The translations under genes and the position numbers were made by a program. The notes beneath the pieces are model-generated. The model was not told the DNA's origin and ran no database searches. It was given only the letters and a program-made list of their open reading frames with translations. Below, piece after piece: positions 8,265-16,045 of a DNA stretch of 64,000 nucleotides (within the stretch, counting starts at the first letter, position 1; each line of letters begins with the position of its first letter). Source of the DNA: DASTFY01 sp963829955 (GTDB lineage: Bacteria > Actinomycetota > Acidimicrobiia > Acidimicrobiales > Ilumatobacteraceae); assembly GCA_963829955.1 (NCBI GenBank), contig CAWHKS010000017.1, positions 186,001 to 250,000 of the forward strand. Reading direction: 5' to 3'.

Positions 8265-9869
8265 TCACCACGACTGACGGCCGAGCGGGAGCTCGGCCGT
8301 CAGCCGCGTCCCACCGGTGGTCGGGCTCGCCACCGTCAGCCTCCCGCCGAGCGCCTCGACCCGGTCGATCAGCCCGCGCAGGCCCGACCCGCGGGCTGGA
8401 TCGGCTCCGCCCACCCCGTCGTCGACGACAGCGACGAGCAGTCGCCCGTCTACCTGACGAACCTGCACGCTCGCCCTCGACGCATCGGCGTGCTTGGCGA
8501 CGTTGGCGAGCGCCTCGGCGGACACGAAGAACGCCGCGGCAGCTGCCTCGCCGCGGATCTCGTCCGTCGCGACCGTGAGATCGACCGGCACCGGGCAACG
8601 CTCGGTCAGCGCTGACAGAGCGCTGCCGAGGCCGCCCTCCAGCTCGCGTGGATGGAGTCCCCTCGCCAGGTGATGGAGGTCGGAGACAGTGTGGCCGAGG
8701 TGAGCCTCGGCGCGCAGGAGGTGCTCGCCGCTCTCGGTGGCGTTCCCGGACGCGAGGTCGCGCACCGTGTCCTCGAGCGCCTGCACCTGCGGCTCGACGT
8801 CGGTGCGCAGCCGGGACTCGAGACGCTGCCGCTCCACGTCGGCCGCCAGCACGAGGCGTCGCCGCGATGCGTGGAGCTCGTCCCGCTGCAGGCGCACCTC
8901 ATCCAGGAGCGCGGCGTTGGCGGCGGACAGCCTGGTCGCCGTGGCGACGGCTTCGACCAACGCCGGCTCGTCGAGCACCGACACGTCGTGGATGAGCACG
9001 GCGAACGGGCGCGAATCCCGCTCGACGAATGTCGCGGCACGTGGGCCGCCTGGTGGCGGCATGTTGATCGTGGTCCCGCCGACGTCGACGTAGGAGGCCG
9101 GCCCGACCCAGTAGCCAATCTCCAGCGTGGGGTCGCCCAGGGTCGCGGCCAGCGCGTCCCGTAGCGTGCCCGATCGGGTTTCGCCGAGCTCGACGACGAG
9201 GTCGGCAACCGCGGACGTGTCCGGCGGGCGCACACGGGCGGCGAGCATGACGACTACTCCGCAGAGCACGGCCTGGTACACGAGGAGCATCGGCTCGACT
9301 GCGTCGCCGGAAGGCACCGCGCTCCGCACGATGGCACCGCCTGCGACGGCGATTCCAAGGGCCACCGCCCCCTGGAGGGCAATGAGGCGATCGCGCCGCG
9401 CCCGTCCAGTGGCGCTGACCAACTGCCACGAGGTGAACACCACGAGACCCACGGCGAGCGCGATGGCGGTTCCATCGCTCCTCCAGGTGGGCGCGAGGAC
9501 CGCGGCGCCGTACCCGGCCGCGACCGCCGCCAGCTCGACGTGTGAGCGCGGCCGCCAGCCCGGGTAGGTGACGAGCACATGTACGAGCGGCCCACGATGG
9601 AGATACAGCAAGGACGGCGCGAGGTTGCCGAGAAACCACGTGAATCCGGTGGCGGCGAGGAGCCCCCCAGTGCCTGGGCGCCGGGGCAGGGCGTACGCGC
9701 CGGCGCCGACGCAGGTGAGCCCGACGACGAGATCGGGGAGCCAATGCCGGACGTCTCCTCGATCGAACGCCGCTGCCTCTGATGCCAGACCGAACGCGAC
9801 ACCGCTCAGCCACAACACGGTCGCGGGTGACGGGCGGCGGCTAGTCAAGGAGCTCAGCGAGGGCCGCAC
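8265..9869 (-). CDS. Membrane sensor histidine kinase with intact ATPase but no phospho-acceptor His (HK-B)
   Basis: A 534-residue paralogue of HK-A with the same layout: N-terminal membrane segments, a linker with matching blocks (TLGDPTLEIGYWVG versus SLGDEHVEVAYWLNG), a coiled coil, a dimerisation domain and HATPase. Here the H-box is lost: the expected DLHDGAQQ is replaced by RLRTDVEPQ, with Arg355 in place of His. The ATP site is intact, with AEALANVAKHA (Asn456), VVDDGVGG and GSGLRGL. It could bind ATP but not phosphorylate itself. GTG start at 9869, with GGGAG seven bases upstream. It overlaps the end of RR-B by 29 bases. Confidence 0.87.
   Translation of the reverse strand: MRPSLSSLTSRRPSPATVLWLSGVAFGLASEAAAFDRGDVRHWLPDLVVGLTCVGAGAYALPRRPGTGGLLAATGFTWFLGNLAPSLLYLHRGPLVHVLVTYPGWRPRSHVELAAVAAGYGAAVLAPTWRSDGTAIALAVGLVVFTSWQLVSATGRARRDRLIALQGAVALGIAVAGGAIVRSAVPSGDAVEPMLLVYQAVLCGVVVMLAARVRPPDTSAVADLVVELGETRSGTLRDALAATLGDPTLEIGYWVGPASYVDVGGTTINMPPPGGPRAATFVERDSRPFAVLIHDVSVLDEPALVEAVATATRLSAANAALLDEVRLQRDELHASRRRLVLAADVERQRLESRLRTDVEPQVQALEDTVRDLASGNATESGEHLLRAEAHLGHTVSDLHHLARGLHPRELEGGLGSALSALTERCPVPVDLTVATDEIRGEAAAAAFFVSAEALANVAKHADASRASVQVRQVDGRLLVAVVDDGVGGADPARGSGLRGLIDRVEALGGRLTVASPTTGGTRLTAELPLGRQSW
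8274..8303. terminator. Bidirectional hairpin between convergent genes
   Basis: A perfect 13-bp stem (CTGACGGCCGAGC / GCTCGGCCGTCAG) with a four-base loop GGGA. It lies 18 bases after the lipoprotein stop and inside the last codons of HK-B, so it can serve both convergent transcripts. Confidence 0.6.
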
Positions 9870-10203
9870 CGGTCAACTCCCGTTTGGCCAGGAAGCCGCG
9901 GGCGGGCGCCCGGGTCAGGCGGGGGCCGAACGTCCCCGCGTCATGACTGGAGATCAGCACGACGGCTGTCGCACGCGCGTCGGTCGCGAGCCGATCAGCG
10001 ACCTCGAACCCGTCGAGGTTCGGCAGCTGAATGTCGAGCAGCACGACGTCGGGCTGCAGGTGCTCCACCTTCGTCAACGCCTCTCGACCGTCGACCGCCT
10101 CACCGACGACGTGGAACCCCTCCGCCTCCAACAGCGCTCTCGCTGCGCTGCGAAAGCCCTCGTGGTCGTCGACGATCAATACCGTGCGGCGCACCGCTCC
10201 CAT
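9841..10203 (-). CDS. Single-domain receiver protein (RR-B)
   Basis: A 120-residue stand-alone receiver: TVLIVDDHEGFRSAA with the acidic pair, phospho-acceptor Asp in VVLLDIQLPNLDG, Ser in VLISSHD and Lys in GFLAKREL. No DNA-binding or enzymatic domain follows; the frame stops where HK-B begins. Single-domain receivers usually act as phosphate shuttles or through protein-protein contacts. The ATG at 10203 is used because it starts the fold directly; an ATG at 10230 would begin within the conserved upstream motif. First gene of a two-gene operon with HK-B. Confidence 0.82.
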   Translation of the reverse strand: MGAVRRTVLIVDDHEGFRSAARALLEAEGFHVVGEAVDGREALTKVEHLQPDVVLLDIQLPNLDGFEVADRLATDARATAVVLISSHDAGTFGPRLTRAPARGFLAKRELTGAALAELLD

Positions 10204-10223
10204 GATCGCAGAGTCCTGCCCGC

Positions 10224-10240
10224 CGGACATCGTGGCCAGC
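10224..10240 (-). promoter_or_regulatory. Third copy of the HK/lipoprotein upstream motif
   Basis: The 17 bases GCTGGCCACGATGTCCG (read on the minus strand) are identical to 6701-6685 in front of HK-A. They sit about 20 bases upstream of the RR-B start and point towards it. A chance 17-base match at orthologous positions of two paralogous operons is unlikely; a shared operator or a conserved leader are the two readings. Confidence 0.45.
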
Positions 10241-10366
10241 CACAGGTTCTGACGGCCTGCCGGGCTAGAGTCGGCCGGCCTTGTCGATCTCGTCTCGGCG
10301 GACCCGGTCGTTGCTCGTCGGGCTCGCCATTGCGCTCCGGGCGTCGCCTCGCGTCGGACGATCCGC

Positions 10367-12121
10367 GTGAAGCGAGTCCTCGCGCTCGCGGTGTGTGGCG
10401 CGGTGGCGACGGCCGGCAGTCCAGCCGGTGCCCAGAGCGACGACACATCGGAGCTGCTGGCGCGCTACGCGCCAGTGCTGGAACTCCGCGCGCAGACGGA
10501 ACCGTGCGGTGAGGGCGAGCCCTACTTCCCGGTCGCTGTCGATGCGATCCTCGGGCGCGAGGACGTCGTGCTGCGCGATGGCAGCGGCGACGTCATCACG
10601 GCGGCCCCGACTGCTGCCGACCTGGCCCGCGGTGGGGAAGACCTGGCGCTCGATCTGCCCGGCAACGCTCTCGACCCGGGCTGCTCCTACGAGGAATGGT
10701 TCGACAGCCTCGCTGCCGAGCCGGCCGTCTACGGGCGGCTGGTCCCGGACGGCGATCAGCTCGTCGTGCAGTACTGGCTGTTCTGGGTCTACAACGACTG
10801 GAACGACCGTCACGAGGGCGACTGGGAGATGATCCAGCTCGGCTTTGACGCGGCGACGGCCACCGAGGCACTCGACGAGGGTCCGAGTGTGTACGCCTAC
10901 GCCCAGCACGAGGGTTCGGAGTACGCCCGTGTCGGCGAGAACGACGACAAGGTTCGGCTGGTCGGCCGGCGAGCGGTCGTCTACCCGGCTGAGGGATCAC
11001 ATGCGGCCTTCTTCTCATCGTCGCGGTGGTTCGGCAAGAGCGGCGCGACCGGGTTCGGCTGCGATGACACCAGGGGTCCGCTCGTCCAGGTCCGGCCCGG
11101 CGTGATCACGCTGCCCGATGGCGTGCCGACCGAGGGGGAGTTCGCCTGGTTGTCGTTCGCCGGCCACTGGGGCGAGCGCCAGGCGTTGTTCAACGACGGC
11201 CCCACCGGTCCGGTGAGCAAGACACAGTGGGACGAGCCCGTCGAGTGGGTCGACGTCGAAGGTCGTGACACCGCGGTGGCGATCCCGTTCGCCGGCTCGC
11301 GGGCGACGGGCGCCTTCTGCAACCTCGCCGAGAAGGGCTCGCTGTACTTCTTGCGTCTGCTCGACCAACCGGTGGTCGCCATCGTGTTGCTCGTCGCGCT
11401 GATCGCCGCCGTGGTGTCGATCGTGCGCTACTCGTCGCGGGGCCTGCTCGGGCGGGCAGCGCGGACGTGGAGGCGATACGCGAGGCGACTCTTGCCCGTC
11501 GGGACGTTGGTGCTGGTCGGTGCCGCCGCGGCCGCGCTGGCGCAATACGCGCTCGTGCGCTGGACCCGGGTGGGTGATCTCATCGACGTCGCCGGTGGGA
11601 GCTCGCCGTGGGTGCTGCCGATCGTGGGCGCCGTCGGCGCCGTCGTCGCGGTGCCAGTGGTGGCGTGGGTCGTGGGAGCCACCCTCACACCGGCGGAGGA
11701 TGGCACGATCTCCCTGACGACCGTCCGCCGATCGTCCCGGTGGGCGGCCGGGTCGGGCACGATGTTGGTGCTGGTGATCCTCGGCGTCACGTCGATCGTC
11801 CTCGTGCCACTGGCGTTGTACCTCGTCAGCCGACGGATGCTCGGTCCTGTCGCCAGCGCGAAGGAGCAGGTCGCCGTCCGGGACGGCATGCGACGCAGCC
11901 GCCACCTCATCCGTGGCCAGGGCTGGCGGGCCTTCGGCCTCGTCCTGACCCTCGCGCTCGTCGCCGCCTTGGCCGGGGTGGCGGGCGCGCTCGTGTTGCT
12001 GCTGACGTCGGCCAGCTTCGTCGTGGCCAGCTTCGTCGTGGCCCTCGCGGCCGTCGTCCTCGTCCCCTACATCGCCCTCGTCCTCGCCCACTTCTACGAC
12101 GACCTCACGACGCCACCATGA
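10367..12121 (+). CDS. Secreted-domain Vps62-like protein with C-terminal membrane domain
   Basis: A 584-residue protein. A signal peptide (VKRVLALAVCGAVATAGSPAGA) is followed by a domain of about 300 residues resembling the Vps62 family (PF06101): LLARYAPVLELR, QYWLFWVYNDWNDRHEGDWE, PAEGSHAAFFSS, and a glycine-rich end. From about residue 330 there are five or six hydrophobic segments, so the Vps62 part should face outside and be anchored by a C-terminal membrane domain. The family's function in bacteria is not established. GTG start at 10367. It converges on, and overlaps by 17 bases, the oxidoreductase gene downstream. Confidence 0.7.
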   Translation: MKRVLALAVCGAVATAGSPAGAQSDDTSELLARYAPVLELRAQTEPCGEGEPYFPVAVDAILGREDVVLRDGSGDVITAAPTAADLARGGEDLALDLPGNALDPGCSYEEWFDSLAAEPAVYGRLVPDGDQLVVQYWLFWVYNDWNDRHEGDWEMIQLGFDAATATEALDEGPSVYAYAQHEGSEYARVGENDDKVRLVGRRAVVYPAEGSHAAFFSSSRWFGKSGATGFGCDDTRGPLVQVRPGVITLPDGVPTEGEFAWLSFAGHWGERQALFNDGPTGPVSKTQWDEPVEWVDVEGRDTAVAIPFAGSRATGAFCNLAEKGSLYFLRLLDQPVVAIVLLVALIAAVVSIVRYSSRGLLGRAARTWRRYARRLLPVGTLVLVGAAAAALAQYALVRWTRVGDLIDVAGGSSPWVLPIVGAVGAVVAVPVVAWVVGATLTPAEDGTISLTTVRRSSRWAAGSGTMLVLVILGVTSIVLVPLALYLVSRRMLGPVASAKEQVAVRDGMRRSRHLIRGQGWRAFGLVLTLALVAALAGVAGALVLLLTSASFVVASFVVALAAVVLVPYIALVLAHFYDDLTTPP

Positions 12122-13502
12122 GCGGCCGGATGTTCTTGTTGTTGTGGAACACATTCTCGGGGTCGTACTTGGCCTTCACCTCGGCGAGCCGCCGGTGCGT
12201 GTCGTCGCCGTAGGCCTCGCGGACGCGGCTCGTGCCGTCGTCGAAGTCGAGGAAGTTCACGTAGACACCAGCGCGGTGAGGCGCTAGGGCGTCCAGGAAT
12301 GATCGTGCCCACGCGGTCTCCAATGCCCTGACGGTGTCGTCCTGCTCGGGCAGCCACGCGGCGTCGATGACGATGTTGTGCTCCACGTCGCGGCCCGGAT
12401 AGGCGGTGGCGTCTTGGGCGGCTCGGGCCACCGCGCCACCCATGTGGAACATGGCCGCGTACGACCTCGGGGACGTGGCGCCGTAAGCGTGGTCGGCCAC
12501 GATGTCGATGACGTCGTTGGACAGCCCGGTGAGGTTCGTGGCCTTCCAGTAGTAGTGCCAGCCATGGGGGACGGTTTCGTCGATGCCGCCCTGGTGGTCG
12601 ACGTACAGCGTGGGTCCGACGAGGTCCACGAGTGGTGTCCCGAACTCGCGGAGCGCACGGACGGCACGCTCCCCGTCCTCGACCGGTCCGGCGTAGCAGC
12701 TGGCTAGGGCGACGGCCGGCCTGAAGTGCAGCTCCTCGCTCACAACGGGCAGCGGTGGGATCGTGCCCAGCCGGACGATGTTGCCGAGCTCGTCGGGCGC
12801 GTCGGCGGCGAACTCCCGGTAGAAGCGCAGAACGTCGGTGGTGTCGTCGGCCGCCCAGAACACCGGCCCGGCCATGACCAGGGGGCCGACCGGGTGCAGC
12901 GCGAAACGGAATGAACTGACGACGCCGAAGTTCCCGCCGCCGCCTCGCAGCGCCCAGAACAGTTCCGGGTGCTGGTCGGCCGATACCCGGATGATGTCGC
13001 CCTGCGCGGTGACCACCTCGGCCTCCACGAGGTTGTCGACGGTGAGCCCGTGCTTGCGCATGAGCCAGCCGATACCGCCGCCCAGGCTGAGGCCGCCGAC
13101 CCCGGTGTGGCCCACGATGCCGCCGGTGGTAGCGAGGCCGTGGGCCTGCGTCTCGTGATCGACGTCGCCCCACAGAGCGCCGCCCTGGACGAGGGCCGTG
13201 CGTTCGACGGGATCGACTGAGACAGCGCGCATCGCCGACAGGTCGATCACGATCCCGCCGTCGCACACTGCGGTGCCGGCGACGTTGTGACCTCCGCCGC
13301 GAACGGCGATCTCGAGGTCGCGGTCGCGGGCGAACCGCACGGCTGCGGCCACGTCGGCCGTGCCGCGACAGCGGGCGATCAGTCGAGGACGACGGTCGAC
13401 GGAGCCGTTCCAGACGGCGCGGGCGTCGTCGTAAGCATCGTCGTCGGACGTGATCACGTCGCCCCGGAGCCTGGGGATCTTCATGGTGGTTGGTTCACTC
13501 AT
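12105..13502 (-). CDS. FAD-linked oxidoreductase, BBE (berberine bridge enzyme-like) family
   Basis: A 465-residue flavoenzyme of the PCMH-type FAD-binding family. It has the FAD-binding block DLEIAVRGGGHNVAGTAVCD with the His that can carry covalent FAD, followed by GGIVGHTGVGGLSLGGGIGW, and a C-terminal BBE motif (YGDDTHRRLAEVKAKYDPENVFHNN). Such enzymes oxidise alcohols, sugars or alkaloid-like compounds; the substrate is unknown. The ATG at 13502 has AGGAGG five to ten bases upstream. It is divergent from an HxlR regulator across a gap with two tandem palindromes, so it is probably controlled by that regulator. Confidence 0.9.
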   Translation of the reverse strand: MSEPTTMKIPRLRGDVITSDDDAYDDARAVWNGSVDRRPRLIARCRGTADVAAAVRFARDRDLEIAVRGGGHNVAGTAVCDGGIVIDLSAMRAVSVDPVERTALVQGGALWGDVDHETQAHGLATTGGIVGHTGVGGLSLGGGIGWLMRKHGLTVDNLVEAEVVTAQGDIIRVSADQHPELFWALRGGGGNFGVVSSFRFALHPVGPLVMAGPVFWAADDTTDVLRFYREFAADAPDELGNIVRLGTIPPLPVVSEELHFRPAVALASCYAGPVEDGERAVRALREFGTPLVDLVGPTLYVDHQGGIDETVPHGWHYYWKATNLTGLSNDVIDIVADHAYGATSPRSYAAMFHMGGAVARAAQDATAYPGRDVEHNIVIDAAWLPEQDDTVRALETAWARSFLDALAPHRAGVYVNFLDFDDGTSRVREAYGDDTHRRLAEVKAKYDPENVFHNNKNIRPLMVAS

Positions 13503-13553
13503 CGGTCCTCCTCTGGTCGATGAGCTCATCGCAACATCGAGGGGCACCGGGAA

Positions 13554-13595
13554 GAAGTCAGCGATCTGGACTTCGAAGTAGGGAATCTGGACTTC
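13554..13595. promoter_or_regulatory. Two tandem 21-bp palindromes (probable HxlR operator)
   Basis: Positions 13554-13574 read GAAGTC-N9-GACTTC. Immediately after, 13575-13595 read GAAGT-N11-ACTTC, with the second half (ATCTGGACTTC) identical in both. The exact 21-bp period places both sites on the same face of the helix. They sit in the 125-base gap between the FAD oxidoreductase and the HxlR regulator. Confidence 0.6.
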
Positions 13596-13627
13596 ACGAC
13601 GGCCGTGTGGCGCGGGACACTGCGCTC

Positions 13628-14308
13628 ATGAGGACCTACGGCCAGTACTGCCCGATCGCCCGTGGAGCGGAGATCTTCGCTGAGCGTTGGACGCCGTTGA
13701 TCATCCGCAACCTGTATCTGGGGTGTGAGACTTTCGGCGAGATCCTCGACGGTGCGCCTGGCCTCTCCCGCACGCTCCTCGCGCAACGGCTCTCGCAGCT
13801 CGAACGCTTCGGGATCGTCGAGTCGGCACCGAAGGCACAGGGGCGCGGCCACCGATACCTCCTCACAAGCTCGGGCCACGATCTGTTCAGGGTCTGTGAG
13901 ACTCTCGGCGAGTGGGGAGCCCGGTGGCTGGAGATCGCCCCCGAGAACCTCGATCCGTTCGTGGCGCTGTGGTCGATGTGCAACGCGCTCCGTCGGGACC
14001 GACTCCCCGACCGGCGCGTGGTCATCCGTTTGGATTTCACTGGCTTCCGACCCCACGAGCGGTACTGGTTGCTGGTCGAGCGCGGTGACGCCGAGATCTG
14101 CAAGACGTATTCAGGTCTGGATGAAGACCTCTACATCACCGCCGACGCCGAAGCGTTCGTGAAGTGGCACGCCGGCCAGCTCTCCTGGGCAGAGGCAACC
14201 CGCGACTCCCGGATCGAGCTCGACGGTCCTTCATGGCTCGTACGCGCCTTCCCGACTTGGAACGGCCGCAGCATGTTCGCTCACATCAAGCCCGCCGTCG
14301 GCCTGTGA
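13628..14308 (+). CDS. HxlR-family transcriptional regulator
   Basis: A 226-residue regulator. Residues 1-100 form the HxlR winged helix: YCPIARGAEIFAERWTPLII, FGEILDGAPGLSRTLLAQRL, and a wing with GRGHRYLLT. The C-terminal half (about residues 120-226; VVIRLDFTGFRPHERYWLLV, ADAEAFVKWHAGQLSW) resembles an SCP2-like ligand-binding fold often attached to HxlR proteins. It probably represses the divergent FAD oxidoreductase and itself through the palindromes upstream. The ATG at 13628 begins the conserved domain. Confidence 0.88.
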   Translation: MRTYGQYCPIARGAEIFAERWTPLIIRNLYLGCETFGEILDGAPGLSRTLLAQRLSQLERFGIVESAPKAQGRGHRYLLTSSGHDLFRVCETLGEWGARWLEIAPENLDPFVALWSMCNALRRDRLPDRRVVIRLDFTGFRPHERYWLLVERGDAEICKTYSGLDEDLYITADAEAFVKWHAGQLSWAEATRDSRIELDGPSWLVRAFPTWNGRSMFAHIKPAVGL

Positions 14309-14517
14309 CTGCGGCCGTCAGGCCGGGGACCCCGTCGACGTAGCGCAGGCGAAGGTCGTCCCAGAAATGATCGTGAGGTCGGTAAAGCCAGTCCTCCAAC
14401 GGTCAAAGTGTGCGTCGATCGGGCGGACGAACGCGGTCACCGCCAGACGCTAACGGTAGGGCGACTGCCACGGACGACGTGAGCACTGACGCACCCCAGC
14501 CGTTTCCGGAAGAGCCT

Positions 14518-14991
14518 TCAGCCGGCCTGCGCCGCCGACTTCCCGGTCCGTGAACCGGACGAGAGCTGCTGGAGGACATCACCGGCGGTCGGTGATCCCG
14601 ACGCATCGGCGTGACGGTGCACCACCTTCCACTCTCTGTCCTCGCGGCGGAACACGGTCGTGACCCGTAGCACGTACGCCGAGGGTGGGCCCCCATGGAC
14701 GGCGGCGGTGGTGTGCTCGAAGGCGACGATGTAGGCGAGGCCGTCGCTGGCTCCTGCCGCGATGACCTCGTTGTCGAAGGAGCTACAGCCGGAGAACGAC
14801 TCGCCGAGGTGCCGGAAGATTCGCTCGATCTTCGCCCAACCGGATCCGCCCATGACCCCGCCGAACAACGTCACGGAGTCATCGTGGGACCACATCGTCA
14901 TCCGTGGTCCGGCGTCGCCGTTGTGGAGCGCTGTTTCCGCGTGTTGCAGCCGCGGCAGCGTGGTGGCGAGGAAGGCGACCGTCGGATCCAT
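14518..14991 (-). CDS. SnoaL-like / DUF4440-type NTF2-fold protein
   Basis: A 157-residue NTF2-fold protein (MTMWSHDDSVTLFGGVMGGS, AYIVAFEHTTAAVHGGPPSA, LRVTTVFRREDREWKVVHRH). The pattern of a charged helix, a glycine loop and a final WKVVHRHAD strand is typical of SnoaL-like/DUF4440 proteins. It is divergent from a TetR regulator across an AT-rich gap with inverted repeats, so that regulator probably controls it. The 209 bases on its other side (14309-14517) contain no gene I can support. Confidence 0.78.
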   Translation of the reverse strand: MDPTVAFLATTLPRLQHAETALHNGDAGPRMTMWSHDDSVTLFGGVMGGSGWAKIERIFRHLGESFSGCSSFDNEVIAAGASDGLAYIVAFEHTTAAVHGGPPSAYVLRVTTVFRREDREWKVVHRHADASGSPTAGDVLQQLSSGSRTGKSAAQAG

Positions 14992-15008
14992 GATCCACCT
15001 CCGCTTGA

Positions 15009-15036
15009 TTAGATTACGGATCTAATTAAATAGATC
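15009..15036. promoter_or_regulatory. AT-rich overlapping inverted repeats (probable TetR operator)
   Basis: TTAGAT-N5-ATCTAA (15009-15025) overlaps GATCTA-N6-TAGATC (15019-15036). The whole 51-base gap is strikingly AT-rich against about 70% GC surroundings. It lies directly between the SnoaL-like gene and the TetR gene and covers the expected promoter of both. Confidence 0.6.
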
Positions 15037-15042
15037 TGGAGT

Positions 15043-15696
15043 ATGATTCGCTCGATGGCTGATGTCAAGCGACGTCCCTACCGCACGACGATTCGGCGTG
15101 GGGACGCACCGGAGCTGATCTGCGGCGCCGCCCACCGGCTGTTCTCCGACAAGGGCTATCTGGCAACGTCCATCGAGGACATCGCCACCGAGGCCGGCGT
15201 AGCCCGGCCGACGATCTTCACTGCGGTGGGACCCAAGGCGACGATCCTGCGTCTCGTCGTCGATCAAGCCCTGGCTGGGGACGACGCACCAGTCCCGATC
15301 GCCCAGCGACCCTGGTGGCGCGAGGCCGTCGACGAGCCCGACGCCGTGCGTTCGATCCAGCTGCATGCCCGCAACATGTGCATGATCAACCAGCGCGCCG
15401 CGCCGGTCCTACGCGCGCTCGAGATCGCCGCGTCGGTCGACACCGAGGCACGAGGGCTCTGGGAGCGCTTTCAACGGCAGCGCCACGACGGCCTCAACGA
15501 GTTCGCGATCGCGTTGACCGGCAAGACGACCCGCGTGCGCTACGACGAGAACACCGTCACCGATACGTTGTGCATGCTTGCTGCGGACGCCTACCTCCGG
15601 CTCGTCCGCGATGCCGGTTGGCCGGTCGAGCGCTATCAGGACTGGCTCACCGACGCTCTCCTTCGCCTCCTTCTCGACGAACACGACAACGGCTGA
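15043..15696 (+). CDS. TetR-family transcriptional regulator
   Basis: A 217-residue TetR-type regulator with an N-terminal helix-turn-helix at about residues 25-70 (LICGAAHRLFSDKGYLATSI, EDIATEAGVARPTIFTAVGP) and a helical ligand-binding domain. ATGs at 15043 and 15055 are both possible; the second would start MADVKRRPYRTT. It is closely similar in length and layout to the TetR at 35.8 kb (shared VDVALAGD/VDQALAGDDAPV region). Probable autorepressor and repressor of the divergent SnoaL-like gene. Confidence 0.88.
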   Translation: MIRSMADVKRRPYRTTIRRGDAPELICGAAHRLFSDKGYLATSIEDIATEAGVARPTIFTAVGPKATILRLVVDQALAGDDAPVPIAQRPWWREAVDEPDAVRSIQLHARNMCMINQRAAPVLRALEIAASVDTEARGLWERFQRQRHDGLNEFAIALTGKTTRVRYDENTVTDTLCMLAADAYLRLVRDAGWPVERYQDWLTDALLRLLLDEHDNG

Positions 15697-15723
15697 CCCA
15701 CATGCCGCGGCCGCGGCCGGCTG

Positions 15724-16035
15724 CAGCTTGACCGGCGGCTCGCCGGGGTCGATGGTGTGGCGAGGACTGCACCACCCCTGGGCGGCGTGGAGCCCGGACG
15801 GCGAGGGCTCGCCGTCACCGACGGCGGCCGCGCTCGACTGACGGTCTTCGATCGGTCCGGACGACAGGTCGCTCACGTCAACCTCGCCGACGCCTGGGTC
15901 GGCTACGTCGCATTCACCTCCGACGGCGACCACGTGGTGACGGCGCTGGAACCGAACCGGGTGGACGAAGACCTGAGTCGGATCGAGGGGACGTCGCTGA
16001 CGTGGGTCGAACTCGTAGGTGGCCGCAGTGTGTGA
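15724..16035 (+). pseudogene. Remnant of a beta-propeller (TolB/WD40-like) gene
   Basis: Two adjacent frames together spell a propeller blade. WAAWSPDGE ends in one frame near 15800, and GLAVTDGGRARLTVFDRSGR then YVAFTSDGDHVVTALE continue in the next, to a stop at 16035. The SPDG/TSDGDHVV signatures are characteristic of WD40-like repeats. No start codon or ribosome site precedes it, and only about 100 codons remain, so this is the frameshifted tail of a lost gene. Confidence 0.4.
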
Positions 16036-16045
16036 CAGTGTTGCC

